Below, piece by piece: positions 35,874 through 48,823 of a stretch of 64,000 nucleotides of DNA. The first letter of the stretch is position 1. Each line of letters begins with the position of its first letter. A program made the position numbers and the translations under genes. This DNA comes from Chamaecyparis obtusa (Eukaryota > Streptophyta > Pinopsida > Cupressales > Cupressaceae): contig BSBK01009269.1 of assembly GCA_027943335.1 (NCBI GenBank), positions 372,001-436,000 of the forward strand, in the 5' to 3' direction. The notes under the pieces are model-generated. The model was not told the DNA's origin. It made no database searches and worked only from the letters and a program-made list of their open reading frames with translations.

Positions 35874-36606
35874 CAATATGCAAAGACACATGGGCAATTT
35901 CCCTTACAATATTCTTCAGGACAAAACCTCGAATCAATACCTAGATTTACCCATAACTACTCCAAACTGCCCTAGACAACACTACGGGCCTTCCTTATAT
36001 AGGAAAATTTCCACCTCCTGGGAAGGTTCCAGAAATTTAGCCTCTAAGGCCGACCAAACCTAGAATTATTTTATTTTTCATTTTATTACATAATAGTCGG
36101 CTCAAAATAACTTTTGAAACCCAAACATAAATTTTGAAGGAAATTTATTTTCCACCATTTCAGGTGACCCAACTTCCGGAGACCATAAGTCATCACCTGT
36201 TGACCAGATTGACTATTATGACACCATTTCAGAAAGGGCGTGAAGTACTCTACAACACCTAAATAACACAAGCTTCATTTACCTAAAGTTTCGATCTCAT
36301 CTGAGGCCTCTAAAGCCTTCAAAATTGAGTTTGAAGTTTCTGTACCCTACTGACAATACTGACAATTTTTAATATCTTCAAAACTAGACTTGATCTAGCA
36401 ATGAAACTTTACTGGCAGGCTGAATATGACCAAAATGAATCTCGAGTAAAGAAAATAGACCATTCTGAGCTCGAACGGAAAACTTACTAAAAATAGTAAA
36501 TTTCCAAAAATAGAAGCTCTACACAGGATAGCCCTTATTGAAAAGAAACCAAAAATATTTTTGGGTGATGCAAGATTGCTCTTACACCTAGGATGCTCCA
36601 GCATCA
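35874..36606 (-). mobile_element. G1 LTR1, right fragment
   Basis: Continues the LTR cut at 3552 (CAATATGCAAAGACACATGGG) and ends with GATGCTCCAGCATCA at 36606. Joined with 3421-3552 it gives an LTR of about 860 bp. To its right starts the 3' end of another G1 interior (copy 2), not unique flank, so the LTR is shared by two copies. Confidence 0.9.
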
Positions 36607-39600
36607 AACACCCAGGGTAATTTGAGAAGTGGCCGAGTCACGACTCGGGTGTGAAGAGGAAAACCAAAGCGGTCAACCTCCTCCCTTGTTAGCCACGATG
36701 AATCTTCAACAGGTCATCATTTCTATTTGACCAGATATTCTTCATATGTCTTGTTCCTTGTGCTTCTGCCAACATGACTATCCAATATGTCCTCAATCTC
36801 CTTGGTAGTTGAAATAGTTGCTAGAATACTCCACTGTGCTGTTGTGATCTCATCTTCAACACCTCCTTCATGATACTCTTTCAAATCTGAAATGTTAAAT
36901 ATTGGTGAAATATTCATCTCAGTAGGCAACTCTACCTCATATGCATTTCTTGAATCGTGCTTCTTCAGTATCTCACATGGCCCAAATTTTTTTATTTTCA
37001 AATTTTTATAAGTACCAACTGGAAATCACTCCTTCCACAAATGAACCATGACTTCATCTCCAACCTAAAATTCTTTATGCCTTCTTTTCTCATCCGCCTT
37101 AGCCTTATACTGTGCATTCATCTTGGTAATGTGCTTCCTCACCTCCTCATGGATGTTCTTCAAGTGTTGTGCAAAATCTTCAGCTTCAGCACTACTTATC
37201 TCTCCTTTATCTATCTTCCTCAAGTCTGAAGCATTTCTAGGACTACTTCAATATATAATCTGGAATGGTGATTTACCAGTGCTCCTGCTGTATGCAAATT
37301 TTGCTTGTGGTAAAATCAAATCTCATCCTGTTGGCTTGTCTCCAACCAAACATCTTAGCAAATTTTCCAAACTCCTATTCACCAACTTTGTCTATCCATT
37401 AGTCTGTGTATGATATGATGAACTAAACTTCAAATCTATTTTCAACTTCTTCCACAATGTGCACCAGAAATATCCAACAAACTTAGTGTCTCAATCTGAA
37501 ACTATGCTCTTTGGCAAAGCATGTAGTCTCACCACTTCTCTGAAAAACAATTTTGCTACACGAACAACATCATTAGTCTTCTTAAAGGGAATGAAATGTG
37601 TCATTGTTGAAAATCTGTCAACCACCACAAAAATTGAATCATATCCCCACTGAGTCCTTGGCAAACCAAGAACAAAGTCCATACTGATATCCTCCCAAGG
37701 ATTTTCTGGTACAGGTAATAGCTGATACAACCTTGTATTCTACTTTACTCCCTTTTCCATCTAACATACTCTGACACTTTGTACAAACTTCTTGACATCT
37801 TGTTTTAATTGTGGCCAATAAAAATTTTAATTAACCAAAGCAAGGGTTTTATCATGACCAAAATATCCAGCCAATCCTTCGCTATGCTTCTCCTTGATGA
37901 GATTCTCCCTCATAGAACTTCGTGGAATGCACAACTAACTCCCTCTTAATAGCATACTATCTTGGATGATGAAATCCAACCACTTCGTTCTATCTAGAGT
38001 AATAGGTTATTTACAAGTTTTCCAACCTTCTCCAAAATCAAGATCCTCTAGATACAAATTTTTGAGTTTCTTGAACCCAACCACCTCAATCTGCATCTCT
38101 ATCAGCAATAGTTGTCTTCTGCTAAGCGCATCTGCAACCCTGTTAGACTTTCCACTCCTGTGTTTCAAAATAAATTTATAACTCTGCAAAAACTCAACCC
38201 ATTTCAAATGTCTTTGATTCAAATTTCCTTGACTATTCAAATATTGCAAAGCTTGATGATCAGTATACAAAATGAAATCCTTAGGCAAAAGATAGTGTCT
38301 CCACTTCTTCAATGCTTGAACTATAGCATAAAATTCATGATCATAAACAAAATACTTTCTCTTGGCATCATTTAACTTCTCACTGAAATAAGCAACGGGT
38401 TTACCTTCATGTCTCATAACAGCTCCTATTGCAGTACCACTAGCATCACAGTCTACTTGAAACACTTTATTAAAATCTGGAAGTGCTAGAACAGGTTGTT
38501 TTGTAACTTTTTGTTTCAATAGTTTAAAACTATTATCTACCCCATTAGTCCACTTGAACTCTTTTCTATCCCCTCTCATTGTTTCAGTCAAGGGTCCATA
38601 AATACTGCTAAAATTTTTGTATAAGCTAGCCAAACCATGAAAAGGTATTACCTCAGTTGCACTCCTTAGAGTAGGCCATTCAAGGATAGACTGCACCTTC
38701 TCTGGGTCCATTTTTAGACCTTCTACCGAAACTAAAAATCTCAGATACACTAACTCCTTCACAAAACTGGACTTCTTCAAATTAATCAATAATTTCTCTT
38801 CCCTCAACTTCTCAAACACCATATGAATATGCATCATACTCTCCTCCAATGTCTTACTAAAGATCAAAATACCATCTAGGTAAACAATGACAAAATTATC
38901 CTGAAATTCTTTGAGAACCTCATTCACGAGCCGCATGAAAGTGCTCGGTGCCTTGGTTAGCCCAAAAGGCATGAATAACCACTCATACAGTCCTTCCTTT
39001 GTCTTCAAAGTAGTCTTCCATTCATCTCCTTCTCTAATCCAAATCTGGTGATATCCACTTTTCAGATCTCTCTTTCAAAAATACACTACTCCACTCAAAC
39101 AGTCCATAATATCATTCATTTGTGGTAATGGAAACTTGTACTTGATTGTGATCTTATTTATTGCTCTAGGATCTGTACACATCCTCCACTCTCCATTATT
39201 CTTGGGTGCTAATAATGTTGGTATAGCACATGGACTCAAGCTCTCCCGAATCAACCCCTTCTGTAACAACTCATGTACTTATCTATTCAACTCATCACTT
39301 TCTACTGGTGTCATTCTATGTGCTGCCTTATTTGGAAAATTGGCTCCTGAAATTAAATCCATCTGATGACTGATCTTCCTCACCAGTGGTAATCCATCAA
39401 GTACATTATTAGATACAATATCTTGAAACTCATTCAACAAATCTACAACTTCTATAGGTACATCTTCTACTTCCTTTTTACCAAATTTTAGAATTAAAGA
39501 AAAACAAACATGTTCATGTCTCATACCCTCCTGAAATTTTCTTCCATCAACAAAACTTATTCTTGCATTACCACATACATTTTCTTTTGTGTCCTTCAAT

Positions 39601-40535
39601 GGCTTTAGCTTATGTATCACTCAATCTTTTGTTAAGGAATAGATATTCGCATGACCATCATGTACAACACGTCTGTCAAACTACCATGGTCTACCAAACA
39701 ATATATGACATGCATCCATAGATATGATATCACACAGTACCTCATCATGGTATCTGCCAATCTTGAACTTCACTAGGTATTGTTCATTGACCATGACCTT
39801 GTGGTCATCCTCCTCCCAGGTAATCTGATATGGATGTGGGTGTTTCTCTCTCTTGAGATTAAACTTTGTCACCATCTCTTCTGACACCAAATTGTCAGTT
39901 CTTCCAGTATCGATAATCACTTCACAACATTTACATTCACACTTGCACCTGGTGTGAAATAGGCTTCTTCTTTGCTCAAGTTCATTCTCCCCACTCAATA
40001 GGATTCTTTTGTTAATTAGTGTCTCTCTTTTTTCAGCATCTTTAGAATGTGATTATTTGGCATCTTCATCTACATGTACAACTCTAGCCTGGCCTTCAGT
40101 TCTCCTATCTATCTTTCCTTGGTGTTGAAGACATTCATATGCCCTATGACCTTCTTCTCCAAAGTGAAAACATGTTCCATGGAAGCCTCCACTTCCAGAT
40201 GCTTGTCATCTTCCTCTTCCTCTCTGATCTCTATTATTTTGATCATGGAAACAATTGGAATTGTTTCCTCTCTGATTTTGACTGCTACTAGCCTCATCCT
40301 TCTTTTTCGGATCTTCATTTTGGCCTCCATATGACCATCCACCAGATCTTCCACCACGACCTCTTCCATTTTGTCTACTCTCAAACTTCTTTTTCAATTT
40401 TCCCTCTACTTTTAAAGAAAATTGGTATGCTTTTTCAATACTGTTCATTCAAACCAAATTCAACTCCTCTTAAATGCTCAACCTCAACCCATTAAGGTAA
40501 CGAGAAACTTTCTCCTTATCAGCTTCTGCATGGCC
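36607..40535 (-). pseudogene. G1 internal copy 2, gag start missing
   Basis: Minus-strand chromovirus interior from the 3' end inwards: chromodomain remnant (DILDSHVGRSTRNKTYEEYL near 36725-36785), integrase (about 36800-38000, with [18 protein letters not shown] near 37640-37700), RNase H and reverse transcriptase in a long open piece 38007-39008 (VIVYLDGILIFSK, with the second catalytic Asp of YLDD changed to Gly; [15 protein letters not shown]), the reverse transcriptase N-terminal part at 39075-39620, protease (CEVIIDTGRTDNL near 39920) and the gag knuckle near 40109-40200. It breaks off at about 40535 inside gag and is joined directly to the integrase of copy 3. Confidence 0.9.
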
Positions 40536-43500
40536 TATTTTCAACTTCTTCCACAATGTGCGCCAAAAATATCCAACAAACTTAGTGTCTCAATCTAAAA
40601 CTATGCTCTTTGCCAGATTATGTAGTCTCACCACTTCTCTAAAAAACAATTCTGCTACATGAATAACATCATTAGTCTTCTTGTAGGGAATGAAATATGT
40701 CATCTTTGAAAAGCTATCAACCACCACAAAAATTAAATTATATCCCCACTGAGTCCTTGGAAAACCAAGAACAAAGTCCATACTGATATCCTCCTGAGGC
40801 TTTTCTAGTACAAGTAATGGCTGATACAACCCTATATTCTGCTTTACTCCTTTTGCCATCTGACATACTCTACAACTTTATACAAACTTCTTGACATCTT
40901 TCTACAACTACGGCTAGTAATAATTCTTATTAACCAAAGCAAGAGTTTTATCACGACCAAAATATCCAGCCAATCCTCCGCTATGCTTCTCCTTGATGAT
41001 ATTTTCCCTCATAGAACTTTATTGAATGCACAATTGACTCCCTTTGAATAGCATACTATCCTAGATGATGAAATCCAACCACTTCATTCTATCTAGAGTA
41101 ATAGATTCTTTACAAGCTTTCCAAGCTTCTCCAAAATCAAGATCCTCTAGATACAAATTCTTGGGTTCCTTGAACCCAACCATCTCAATCTGCATCTCTG
41201 TCAACAATAGTTTCCTTCTACTAAGTGCATATGCAACCCTGTTAGACTTTTCGCTCCTGTGTTTCAAAATAAATGTATAATTCTATAAAAACTCAACCCA
41301 TTTCAAATATCTTTGATTCAACTTTCATTGACTATTCAAATATTGCAAAGCTTGATGATCAGTATACAAAACAAACTCCTTAGGCAGAAAGTAGTATCTC
41401 CACTTCTTTAATGCCTAAACTATAGCATAAAATTCCTGATCATAAATAGAATACTTTCTTGTGGCATCATTTAACTTCTCACTAAAATAAGCAACAGGTT
41501 TACCTTCTTGGCTCATAACAGTTCCTATTGCAGTACCACTAGCATCACAGTCTACTTGAAACACCTTATTAAAATCTGGAAGTGCTAGAATATGTTGTTC
41601 TATAACTTTTTGTTTCACCAATTTAAAACTCTTATCTTCCCCATTAGTTCACTTGAACTCCTTTATATCCCGTCTCATTGTTTCAGTCAAGGGTCCACAA
41701 TACTGCTAAATTTTTTTTATAAACTTTCTATAAAAGCTAGCCAAACCATGAAAAGATCTTACCTCAATTGCACTCCTTGAAGTAGGCCATTCAAAGATAG
41801 CATGCACTTTCTCTAGGTCCATTTTAAAACCTTCTCCCAAAACTATAAATCCTAAATACACTAACTCCTTCACAAAACTTCACTTCTTCAAATTAATCAA
41901 CAATTTATCTTCCCTCAACTTCTCAAACACCATACGAATATGCATCATATGCTCCTCCAATGTTTTACTAAGGATCAAAATATCATTTAGGTAAACAATG
42001 ACAAACTTACCCAGAAATGCTTTCAAAACCTCATTCATGACTCGCATGAAAGTGCTTGGTGCCTTGGTTAGCCCAAAAGGTATGACTAACCACTCATATA
42101 GTCTTTCCTTTTTCTTGAAAGAAGTCTTCCATTCATCTCCTTCTCTGATCCGAATCAAGTGATATCAATTCTTCATATCTATCTTTGAAAAATACACAAC
42201 TCCACTCAAATAGTCCATAATACCATCCATTCATGGTAACGAAAACATGTACTTGATTGTGATCTTGTCTATTGCTCTGGAGTCTATACACATCCTCCAT
42301 TCTCCATTTTTCTTCAGTTCTAATATTGCTGGTACAGGACATGGACTCAGGCTCTCCCAAATCAACCCCTTCTGTAACAACTCATGTAATTGTCTATTCA
42401 ACTCATCACTTTCTACTGGTGTGATTATGTGTGCTACCTTATTTGGAAAATTGGCTCCCGAAATCAAATCCATCTCATGACTGATCTTCCCCACCGATGG
42501 TAATCCATCAGGTACATTATCAGATACAATATCTTAAAACTCATTCAACAAATCTGCAACTTCTACAGGTACATCTTCTACTTCCTCTTTACCAATTTTT
42601 AGAATTAAAAAAAAATACACATGCTCATGTCTCATACCCTTTAGTAATTTTCTTCCATCAACAAAACTTATTCTTGCATTACCACATACCTTTTCTTTTG
42701 TGTCCTTCAATGGTTTTAGCTTATGTCACACTCCATTCTTTGTCAGGGAATAGGTATTCGCATGACCATCATGTACAGCACATCTGTCAAACTATCATGA
42801 TCTACCCAACAACATATGACATGCATCTATAGATATGATATCACATAGTACCTCATCATGGTATCCACCAATATTGAATTTCACTATGCATTATTCATTG
42901 ACCATGACCTCGTGGTCATCCTACACTCAAGAAATCCGATATGGATGTGGGTGTTTCTCTCTTCAAATTCAAATTTTTCACCATCTCTTCTAACACCAAA
43001 TTGTTAGTACTTCCACTATCGATAATCACATCACAGCATTTACCTTCACACTTGCACCTGGTGCGAAATAGGCTTCTTTGCTCAGGTTCATTCTCCCCAC
43101 TCAACAGGACTCTTCTATTAATTAGTGTTTCTCCTCTTTCACCATGTTTAGAATGTGATGATCTGGCATCTTCATCTACATGTGCAAATCTAGCCTAGCC
43201 TTTAGTTCTCTTATCTATCCTTCCTTGGCATTGAGGACATTCAGATGCCTTATGACCTTCTTCTCCATAGTGAAAACATGTTCCACGCATGCCTCCTCTT
43301 CCAGATCCTTGTCCTCTTCCTCTTCCTCTCTAATCTTTATTATTTTGATCATGAAAAAGATTGAAATTGTTTCCTCTCTGATTTTGACAACTACTGGCCT
43401 TATCTTTCTTTTTTGGATCTTCATTTCAGCCTCCATATGACCATCCACCACAACCTCTTCCATTTTATTTTCTCTCAAACTTCTTATTGAGCTTTTCCTC

Positions 43501-44320
43501 TACTTTTAGGAAAAATTGGTATACATTTTCAATACTTTTCATTCGAACCAAATTCAACTCCTCTTGAATGCTCAGCCTCAACCCATTAAGGTAACAAGCA
43601 ACTTTCTCCTTATCAATTTCCACATGGCCTGTACTGATGAGAATTTGATAGAACTCCTCTGTATACTCCTGAACAGAACTTTCTGCTTGCTTCAAACTTT
43701 GCATTTTCTTCAGTAATTCAAGCTCATAATCAACAGGAATGAATTGTCACTTCAATTTGTCCACCATTCGATCCCATCTTATGATTTTCTCCTTTCCTCT
43801 TCTATTTCTCTCCAATTGAATCTCTTGCCACCAGATCTTTACATGACCCTTCAGTCTGGCCTTCACAAACTTGACCCTATTAGGATCTTCAATATATTCA
43901 TACTCAAAATATTCTTCACATTCATTGATCATGTCGATCAATTCCTTTAGGTTAAGACTTCCTGAAAATGTAGGAACCTCAATCTTAGGTCTTTTCTCGA
44001 TCTTGGAAATGACTCAAAAAGTATTTCTTCTTCCTGATTCACAATTTTGACTTCTCCTTCAGAATTTCTTTCTTCAGCTTCATCCTCACTTTCGTCTCTG
44101 ACATTAAGATTCATTCCTCTATGAATCTCTTCTTGCAATGCTCGCACTTGTCTTTAGAGTGCTCTAACCTTAGGTGTTACACCACTAGCTCTTCCGCCAC
44201 ATTCTCTTCGTAGAGGCATTTTCGTGCTACTTGCCAGAACCCTAACTATGGTCCTAGTGCAAACTATCTCATAGTTGACAATTTATTTACACACTCAAGA
44301 ACTCCCGCTCTGATACCACT
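40536..44320 (-). pseudogene. G1 internal copy 3, 3' end missing
   Basis: Begins inside integrase (TATTTTCAACTTCTTCCACA, matching 37438 in copy 2) and runs to the gag ATG at 44219 and a primer site at 44307-44318. Identified parts: integrase [18 protein letters not shown] near 40745-40800, RNase H near 41415-41621, reverse transcriptase [13 protein letters not shown] near 41970-42010 (YLDD changed to YLND), protease CDVIIDSGSTNNLV near 43000-43040, and gag 43215-44219. Many stops. The chromodomain and integrase C-terminus, the LTR between copies 2 and 3 and the first part of copy 2 gag were lost in one deletion. Confidence 0.9.
44307..44318 (-). promoter_or_regulatory. G1 primer-binding site, copy 3
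   Basis: Minus strand TGGTATCAGAGC, 2 bp from the LTR edge at 44321; identical to that of copy 1. Confidence 0.88.
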
Positions 44321-44557
44321 TGATAAAGGGTGCTCTCCTTAATAGCACAAACACATAACAGAAATAGAGAAACAACAACAAATTGTAAGAACAGAAAATG
44401 GGCTTCTTATTATCTCCACAAATGTGAAATTACAAATTTCAAAATTACAATATGCAAAGCCACATGGGCAATTTCCCTTACAATATTTTGTAGGACAAAG
44501 CCTCTAATCAATACCCAGATCTATCCAGAACTTCTCTGAACTATCCTAGAAAACACT
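44321..44557 (-). mobile_element. Shared G1 LTR (C/D), left fragment
   Basis: First 237 bp of an LTR starting TGATAAAGGGTGC, cut after AACACT by the complete G1 element 44558-55381. The last five bases, acact (44553-44557), are repeated at 55382-55386, after which the rest of this LTR follows. It belongs to the subfamily of copies 1, 2/3 and 5. Confidence 0.9.
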
Positions 44558-45398
44558 TGATGAAGGGTGCTCCCCTTAATACCACAAACACATAATAGAA
44601 ACAGAGAAACAACAACAACAATATGCAAGAATAAAAAATTGGCTTCTTATTATCTCCACAAATGTGGAATTACAAACTTTCAGAATTACAATATGCAAAG
44701 CCACATGGGCATTCCCTTACAATATTCTATAGGACAAAGCCTCGAATCAATACCCAGATCTACTGCCCTAGACAACAATACGGGTCTTCTTTATATAGGC
44801 ATTTTCCACCGCCCAAGAAGGTTCCAAAAATTTAGCCCTAAGGGCCGACCAAACTTAGAATTATTTTATTTTTCAATTTATTACATCAAAGTCAGCTCAA
44901 AATAAATTTTAAAACCCGAACATAAATTTTGAAAGAAAATTATTTTCCACCATTTCAGGTGACCCGACTTCCGGAGACCATAAGTCATCACCAATGACCC
45001 GATTGACTATTATAACCCCATTTCAGAAAGGCCACGAAGCACTTTACAGGCTTGACTCGCGCAAGCGCCTATCACCCAAATTTTCAACCTCATCTGAGGC
45101 CTCTAAAGCCTTCAAAACTAAGTTCAAAGTTTTTGTACCCTACTGCCAATACCGAAAATCTTCAATATCTTCAAAACTAGACCTGATCTAGCCATGAAAC
45201 TTTACTGGCAGGCTGATATGACTGAGATGAACCTCCATATGTAAAATCAGAACATTCTAAGATTTATGACCAACTTACTAAAAATAGCAAGTTTCCATAA
45301 ATAGCAACTCTGCACAAGATAGCCCTTATTGAATACAAAAACATAAATATTTTTGGGTGATGCAAGATTGCTCCTACACCCAAGATGCTCCTGCATCA
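44558..45398 (-). mobile_element. G1 LTR B (3' LTR of the complete element)
   Basis: 841 bp, TGATGAAGGG...CTCCTGCATCA in plus-strand order, inverted ends TGATG/CATCA. On the minus strand the bases before it (GCCCCGGGTGTT) are not a normal purine tract. Confidence 0.92.
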
Positions 45399-48300
45399 AA
45401 CACCCGGGGCAATTTGAGAAGTGACCCTGTCACGACTCAGGTGTGCAAAGGAAAACTAAGACGGTTAACCTCCTCATTTGTTAGTCATGATGAATCTTCA
45501 ATAGGTCATCCTTTCTATTTTACCAAATACTCTTCATATTTCTTGTTCCTTGTGGTTCTGCCAACACGACTATCTAGTATGTCTTTAATCTTCTTGATAT
45601 CTGAACTAGTCACTGGAATACTCCACTGTGCTGTTGTAACCTCATCTTCAACACCTCCCTCATGATACTCTATCAAATTTGAAATGTTAAACACTGGTGA
45701 AATATTCAGCTCCGTAGGCAATTCTACCTCATATGCATTTCCTGAATCATGCTTCTTCAATATCTTGCATGGCCCAAACTTCTTCATTTTCAACATGTTA
45801 TATGTACCAACCGGAAATCACTCCTTCCGCAAATGAACCATGACTTCATCTCCAACCTGAAATTTCTTATGCCTCTTTTTCACATCTGCTTTAGCCTTAT
45901 ACTATGCATTCATTTTGGTAATATGCTTCCTCACCTCCTCATGGATGTTCTTCAAGTGTTCAGCAAAATCATCAGCTTTAGCACTACTTATTTCTCCTTT
46001 ATCTATCTTTCTCAATTCTGATGCATTTCTGGGACTACTCCCATATACAATCTGGAATGGTGATTTACCAGTGCTCCTGTTGATAGAATTATTGTATGAA
46101 AATTCTACCTGTGGTAAAATCAAATCCCATCCTGTTGGCTTATCTCCAACCAAACATCTCAGAAAATTTTCCAAACTCCTATTCACCACCTCTATCTATC
46201 CATTAGTCTGTGGATGATGTGATGAACTGAACTTCAAATCTATCTTCAACTTCTTCTATAATGCACGCCAGAAATATCCAACGAACTTAGTGTCTTTATC
46301 TGAAACTATGGTCTTTGGAAAACCATATAGTCTCACTACTTCTCTGAAAAACAATTATGCTATATGAACAGCATCATTAGTCTTCTTGCAGGAAATGAAA
46401 TGTGTCATCTTCAAAAATCTATCAACCACCACAAAAATTGAATCATGTCCCCATTGTGTCCTTGGTAAACCAAGAACAAAATCTATACTGATATCCTCCC
46501 AAGGCTTCTCTGGTACAGGTAATGGCTAATACAACCTTATCTTCTGCTTCACTCCCTTCATCATCTGACATACTCTGCAACTCTGTACAAACTTCTTGAC
46601 ATCTTGCTGCAACTGTGGCCAATAATAATTTTCACTAACCAAAGCAAGGGTTTTATCTCGACCAAAATGTCCAGCCAATCCTTCTCTATTTTTCTCCTTG
46701 ATGAGATTCTCCCTCATAGAACTTCATCAAATGCACAACTGACTCCTGAATAGCATATCATCCTGGATGATAAAATCTAGCCATTTCGTCCTGTCTAGAG
46801 TAACAGGGTCTTTACAAGCTTTCCAAGCTTCACCAAAATCAAGATCCTCTGGATACAAATTCTTGAGTTCCTTGAACCCAACCACCTCAATCTACATCTC
46901 TGTTAGCAATAATTGTCTTCTGCTAAGCGCATCTGCAACCTTGTTAGACTTTCCACTTCTATGTTTCAAAATAAATGTATAACTCTACAAAAACTCAACC
47001 TATTTCAAATGTCTTTGATTCAACTTTTCTTAACTATTCAAATATTACAAAACTTGATGATCAGTATACAAAACAAACTCCTTAGAAAGCAGATAGTGTC
47101 TCCACTTCTTCAATGCCTGAACTATAGCATAAAATTCCTGATCATAAATAAAATATTTTCTCTTGGCATCATTTAACTTCTCACTGAAATAAGCAATAGG
47201 TTTGTCTTCTTGGCTCATAACAGCTCCTATTGCAATACCGCTAGCATCACAGTCTACTTGAAACACCTTATTAAAATTTGGAAGTGCTAAAACAGGTTGT
47301 TCTGTAACTTTTTGTTTCAACAATTGAAAACTCTTTTCTGCCTCATTAGTCCACTTAAACTCTTTCCTATCCCCTCTCATTGTTTCAGTCAAGGGACCAC
47401 AAATACTGCTAAAATTTTTAATAAACTTTCTATAAAAATTAGCTAGACCATGAAAAGATCTTACCTCGGTAGCACTCCTTGGAGTAGGTCATTCAAGGAT
47501 AGCCTGTACCTTCTCTAGGTCCATTTTTAGACCTTCTGTTGAAACTACAAATCTCAAATACACTAACTCTTTCTTCACAAAATTGCACTTCTTCAAATTA
47601 ATCAATAATTTTTCATCTCTCAGCTTCTCAAACACCATACGAATATGCATCATATGTTCCTCCAATGTCTTGCTAAAGATCAAAATATCATCTAGGTAAA
47701 CAATGACAAACTTACCCAAAAATTCTTTCAGAACCTCGTTCATGAGCCGCATGAAAGTGCTCGGTGCATTGGTTAGCCCAAAAGGCATGACTAACCACTC
47801 ATACAGTCCTTCCTTTGTTTTGAAGGTAGTCTTCCATTCATCTCCTTCTCTAATCTGAATCTGGTGATATACACTCTTCAGATCTATCTTTGAAAAATAC
47901 ACAGCTCCACTCAAACAATCCATAATATCATCCATTCATGGCAATGAAAACTTATACTTGATTGTGATCTTGTTTATTACTTTGGAATCTGTACACATCC
48001 TCCATTCTTCATTCTTCTTTGGTGCTAATACCGTTGGTACAGCACAAGGACTCAGACTTGCTCGAATCAACCCCTTCTGCAAGAACTCATGTACTTGTCT
48101 GTTCAACTCTTCACTTTCTGCTGGTGTCATTCTGTGTGCTGCCTTGTTTGGAAAAATGGCTCCTAGAATCAAATCCATTTGATGACTGATCTTTCTTATC
48201 GGTGGTAATCCATCAGGTACATTATCAGATATAATATCCTGAAACTCATTCAACAAATCTGCAACCTCTACAGGTACATCCTCTACTTTCTCTTTACCAA

Positions 48301-48823
48301 CTTTTGGAATTAAAGCAAAACACACATGCTCATGCCTCATACCATCTAGGAATTTTCTTCCATCAACAAAAGTTATTCTTGCATTACCACATACCTTTTC
48401 TTCGGTCTCCTTCAATGGCTTTAGCTTATGTCGCACCCCATCCTTTGTTAGGGAATAGGTATTCACACGACCATCGTGTACAGCACATCTGTCAAACTAC
48501 CACGGCCTACCCAATAACATGTGACATGCATCCATAGGTATGATATCACATAGTACCTCATCATGGTACCCACTAATCTTGAACTCTACTAGGCACTATT
48601 CACTGACCATGACCTTGTGGTCATCCTGCACCCAAGCAATCCAATATGGATGTGGGTGTTTCTGTCTCTTGAGCTTCAACTTTGTCACCATCTCTTCTGA
48701 CACTAAATTGTCACTACTTCCACTATCAATAATCACATCACAACATTTACCCTCACACCTGCATCTAGTGCGAAACAGGCTCCTCCTTTGTTCAGGTTCA
48801 TTCTCACCACTCAGTAGGACTCT
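45399..48823 (-). pseudogene. G1 internal copy 4: pol with chromodomain
   Basis: Best preserved G1 pol. Chromodomain remnant with DILDSRVGRTTRNKKYEEYL near 45520-45590; integrase C-terminus and core 45600-46720 (GWDLILPQVEFSYN near 46110, catalytic region near 46440-46500, zinc region RVCQMMK near 46550); RNase H near 47045-47392 ([28 protein letters not shown]); reverse transcriptase 47489-48466 including [15 protein letters not shown] and [13 protein letters not shown]; protease from about 48540 upward. The two long reverse transcriptase pieces are in one frame, separated by a single TGA at 47936-47938. The gag part continues beyond the solo LTR at 53313. Confidence 0.92.
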
